DNA of 6,984 bases, from NCBI GenBank assembly GCA_020252385.1, contig JADCDC010000442.1:1-6984 (forward strand). The letters run 5' to 3'. Positions within the stretch are counted from its first letter, which is position 1. Each line of letters starts with the position of its first letter. The notes beneath the pieces were generated by a model. It did not search any database. It was not told the origin of the DNA and saw only the letters and a program-made list of their open reading frames with translations. Source of the DNA: Aestuariivirga sp. (GTDB taxonomy: Bacteria; Pseudomonadota; Alphaproteobacteria; Rhizobiales; Aestuariivirgaceae). Positions 6,095 to 6,984 of this stretch are shown here, in pieces. The translations under genes were made by a program, and so were the position numbers.

Positions 6095-6984
6095 TCAGCG
6101 GCCGTAGAGCACGCTCGGCAGCCACAGCCCGATCTGCGGGAAAGTGTAGAGCAGGACCATCGAGGTGATGACGAGGAAGATGAAGGGCATGACGCCGGCG
6201 AAGATGTCATTGATGCTGACGCTCTTGGGCGCGACACCCTTGAGATAGAAGGGCGCCATCGCCACCGGCGGCGAGAGGAACGACGTCTGGATGTTGAGGG
6301 CGATCAGCAGCCCGAAGAACAGCGGGTCGATGCCGAAGTGATCGAGCAGCGGCAGGAAGATCGGCACGAAGATCACGATGATCTCCGTCCATTCCAAGGG
6401 CCAGCCGAGGATGAAGATGATGACCTGCGTCAAGAGCAGGAAGGTGAAGGGCGAGAGATCGAGTCCCACCACGAAGTCCTTGATCACCGCATCGCCGCCG
6501 AGGATCGCGAAGACGGCGGAGAACATGAAGGAACCGACGAACAGCCAGCCCACCATGGCCGAGGTGCGCGCCGGCAGGTAGACGGACTCCTTGAGCTTGG
6601 AAAAGTTGAGCGAACGATAGGCCGCGGCGAGGATCAGCGCGCCAAGCGCCCCGATGGCGGCGGCTTCCGACGGCGTTGCCAGCCCGAACATGATGGCGCC
6701 CAGCACCGAGAAGATGAGCAGCGCCAGCGGCACGAAGGAGGTGACGAGTTCATAGGCCACGGTACCGAAGGGCACGTTCCGCTCCTCGGGCGGCATGGGC
6801 GGCGCGATCTTGGGATTGATCATGGCGCGGATCACCACATAGGCGATGTAGAGACCCGTGAGCATGAGGCCGGGAAGCAAGGCGCCGGCATAGAGCTGCA
6901 CCGGCGAGACGCCGGCCGTGGCGCCATAGAGGATCAGCATGATCGAGGGCGGGATCAGGATGCCGAGGCAGCCGCCAGATCGGA
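6095..6984 (-). CDS. TRAP transporter large permease (DctM family), 5'-partial
   Basis: This inner-membrane large subunit of a tripartite ATP-independent periplasmic transporter carries organic acids or related solutes using an ion gradient, together with a small permease and a periplasmic binding protein that are not in the window. The frame runs off the right edge. Full-length DctM proteins are roughly 425-450 residues and 295 codons are present, so this is about the C-terminal two thirds. The ATG at 6940 is internal, because the conserved LGILIPPS motif is encoded just before it (6944-6967). Other landmarks are an ATPSEAAAIGALGALI-type segment, GWPLEWTEIIVIFVPIFLPL, GIDPLFFGLLIALN and QTSFLSPPVAMAPFYLKGVAP, then a last hydrophobic span ending WLPSVLYGR. 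About seven hydrophobic spans are visible. The two codons nearest the edge (CGA, TCT; Arg-Ser) do not fit the family and may be artefactual. The ligand cannot be predicted without the binding protein. Confidence 0.92.
   Translation of the reverse strand, partial: RSGGCLGILIPPSIMLILYGATAGVSPVQLYAGALLPGLMLTGLYIAYVVIRAMINPKIAPPMPPEERNVPFGTVAYELVTSFVPLALLIFSVLGAIMFGLATPSEAAAIGALGALILAAAYRSLNFSKLKESVYLPARTSAMVGWLFVGSFMFSAVFAILGGDAVIKDFVVGLDLSPFTFLLLTQVIIFILGWPLEWTEIIVIFVPIFLPLLDHFGIDPLFFGLLIALNIQTSFLSPPVAMAPFYLKGVAPKSVSINDIFAGVMPFIFLVITSMVLLYTFPQIGLWLPSVLYGR
6977..6984. other. Possible sequencing-adapter remnant at the window end
   Basis: The final eight bases, AGATCGGA, are identical to the first eight bases of the standard Illumina adapter (AGATCGGAAGAGC). 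On the minus strand they would encode Arg-Ser directly before the conserved GGCLGILIPPS of DctM, where small residues are expected, using codons (CGA, TCT) that look rare in this GC-rich sequence. If the window is a whole contig, untrimmed adapter is the simplest explanation. If it is an internal slice, this is coincidence. Confidence 0.55.

Noticed and set aside
1..6984. A single pathway joining AcnX, the aminotransferase and the TRAP permease (hydroxyproline uptake and breakdown)
   Set aside because: TRAP transporters and AcnX can occur together, but here they are separated by the opgGH operon and lie on opposite strands facing different ways, so the sequence gives no operon link.

Overview
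The window is GC-rich DNA with tightly packed genes, most likely from an alphaproteobacterium, probably Hyphomicrobiales or a relative. The reasons are the codon use, a short alphaproteobacterial-type OpgH, a Tat-exported OpgG/OpgD protein and a TRAP transporter. The assignment rests on gene content and protein style, not on a marker gene. No RNA gene, insertion sequence, CRISPR array or phage gene is visible.

Layout. (1) 1-1360, plus strand: the 3' end of an aconitase X large subunit (catalytic domain), followed with an ATGA overlap by its small 'swivel' subunit. In bacteria this pair typically forms cis-3-hydroxy-L-proline dehydratase. (2) 1361-4779, minus strand: opgG (or opgD) followed by opgH, overlapping by 28 bases. 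Together they make and export osmoregulated periplasmic glucans: OpgH polymerises and exports the beta-1,2-glucan backbone at the inner membrane, and OpgG/D processes it in the periplasm. (3) 4780-4910: the only real intergenic space, a divergent control region of 131 bases. It holds an orphan-looking Shine-Dalgarno site, a 7-bp hairpin and nested inverted repeats that could hide the ribosome binding site of the next gene. (4) 4911-6083, plus strand: a class I PLP aminotransferase resembling arginine:pyruvate transaminase AruH. (5) 6095-6984, minus strand: the C-terminal two thirds of a TRAP transporter large permease (DctM family), cut by the window end.

Both convergent junctions are extremely tight. 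The first has 0 bases between stop codons at 1360/1361 and the second has 11 bases at 6084-6094, so neither has room for a terminator. The glucan genes form a clear functional unit, and so do the two AcnX subunits. The aminotransferase and the TRAP permease are not obviously linked to either.

The most useful second-look items are the pseudoknot-capable leader of the aminotransferase and the last eight bases of the window. Those bases equal the start of the common Illumina adapter and replace conserved residues of the permease, so they may be an assembly artefact. I see no clear evidence of a new multi-gene system; most of the window is ordinary metabolic and envelope genes.
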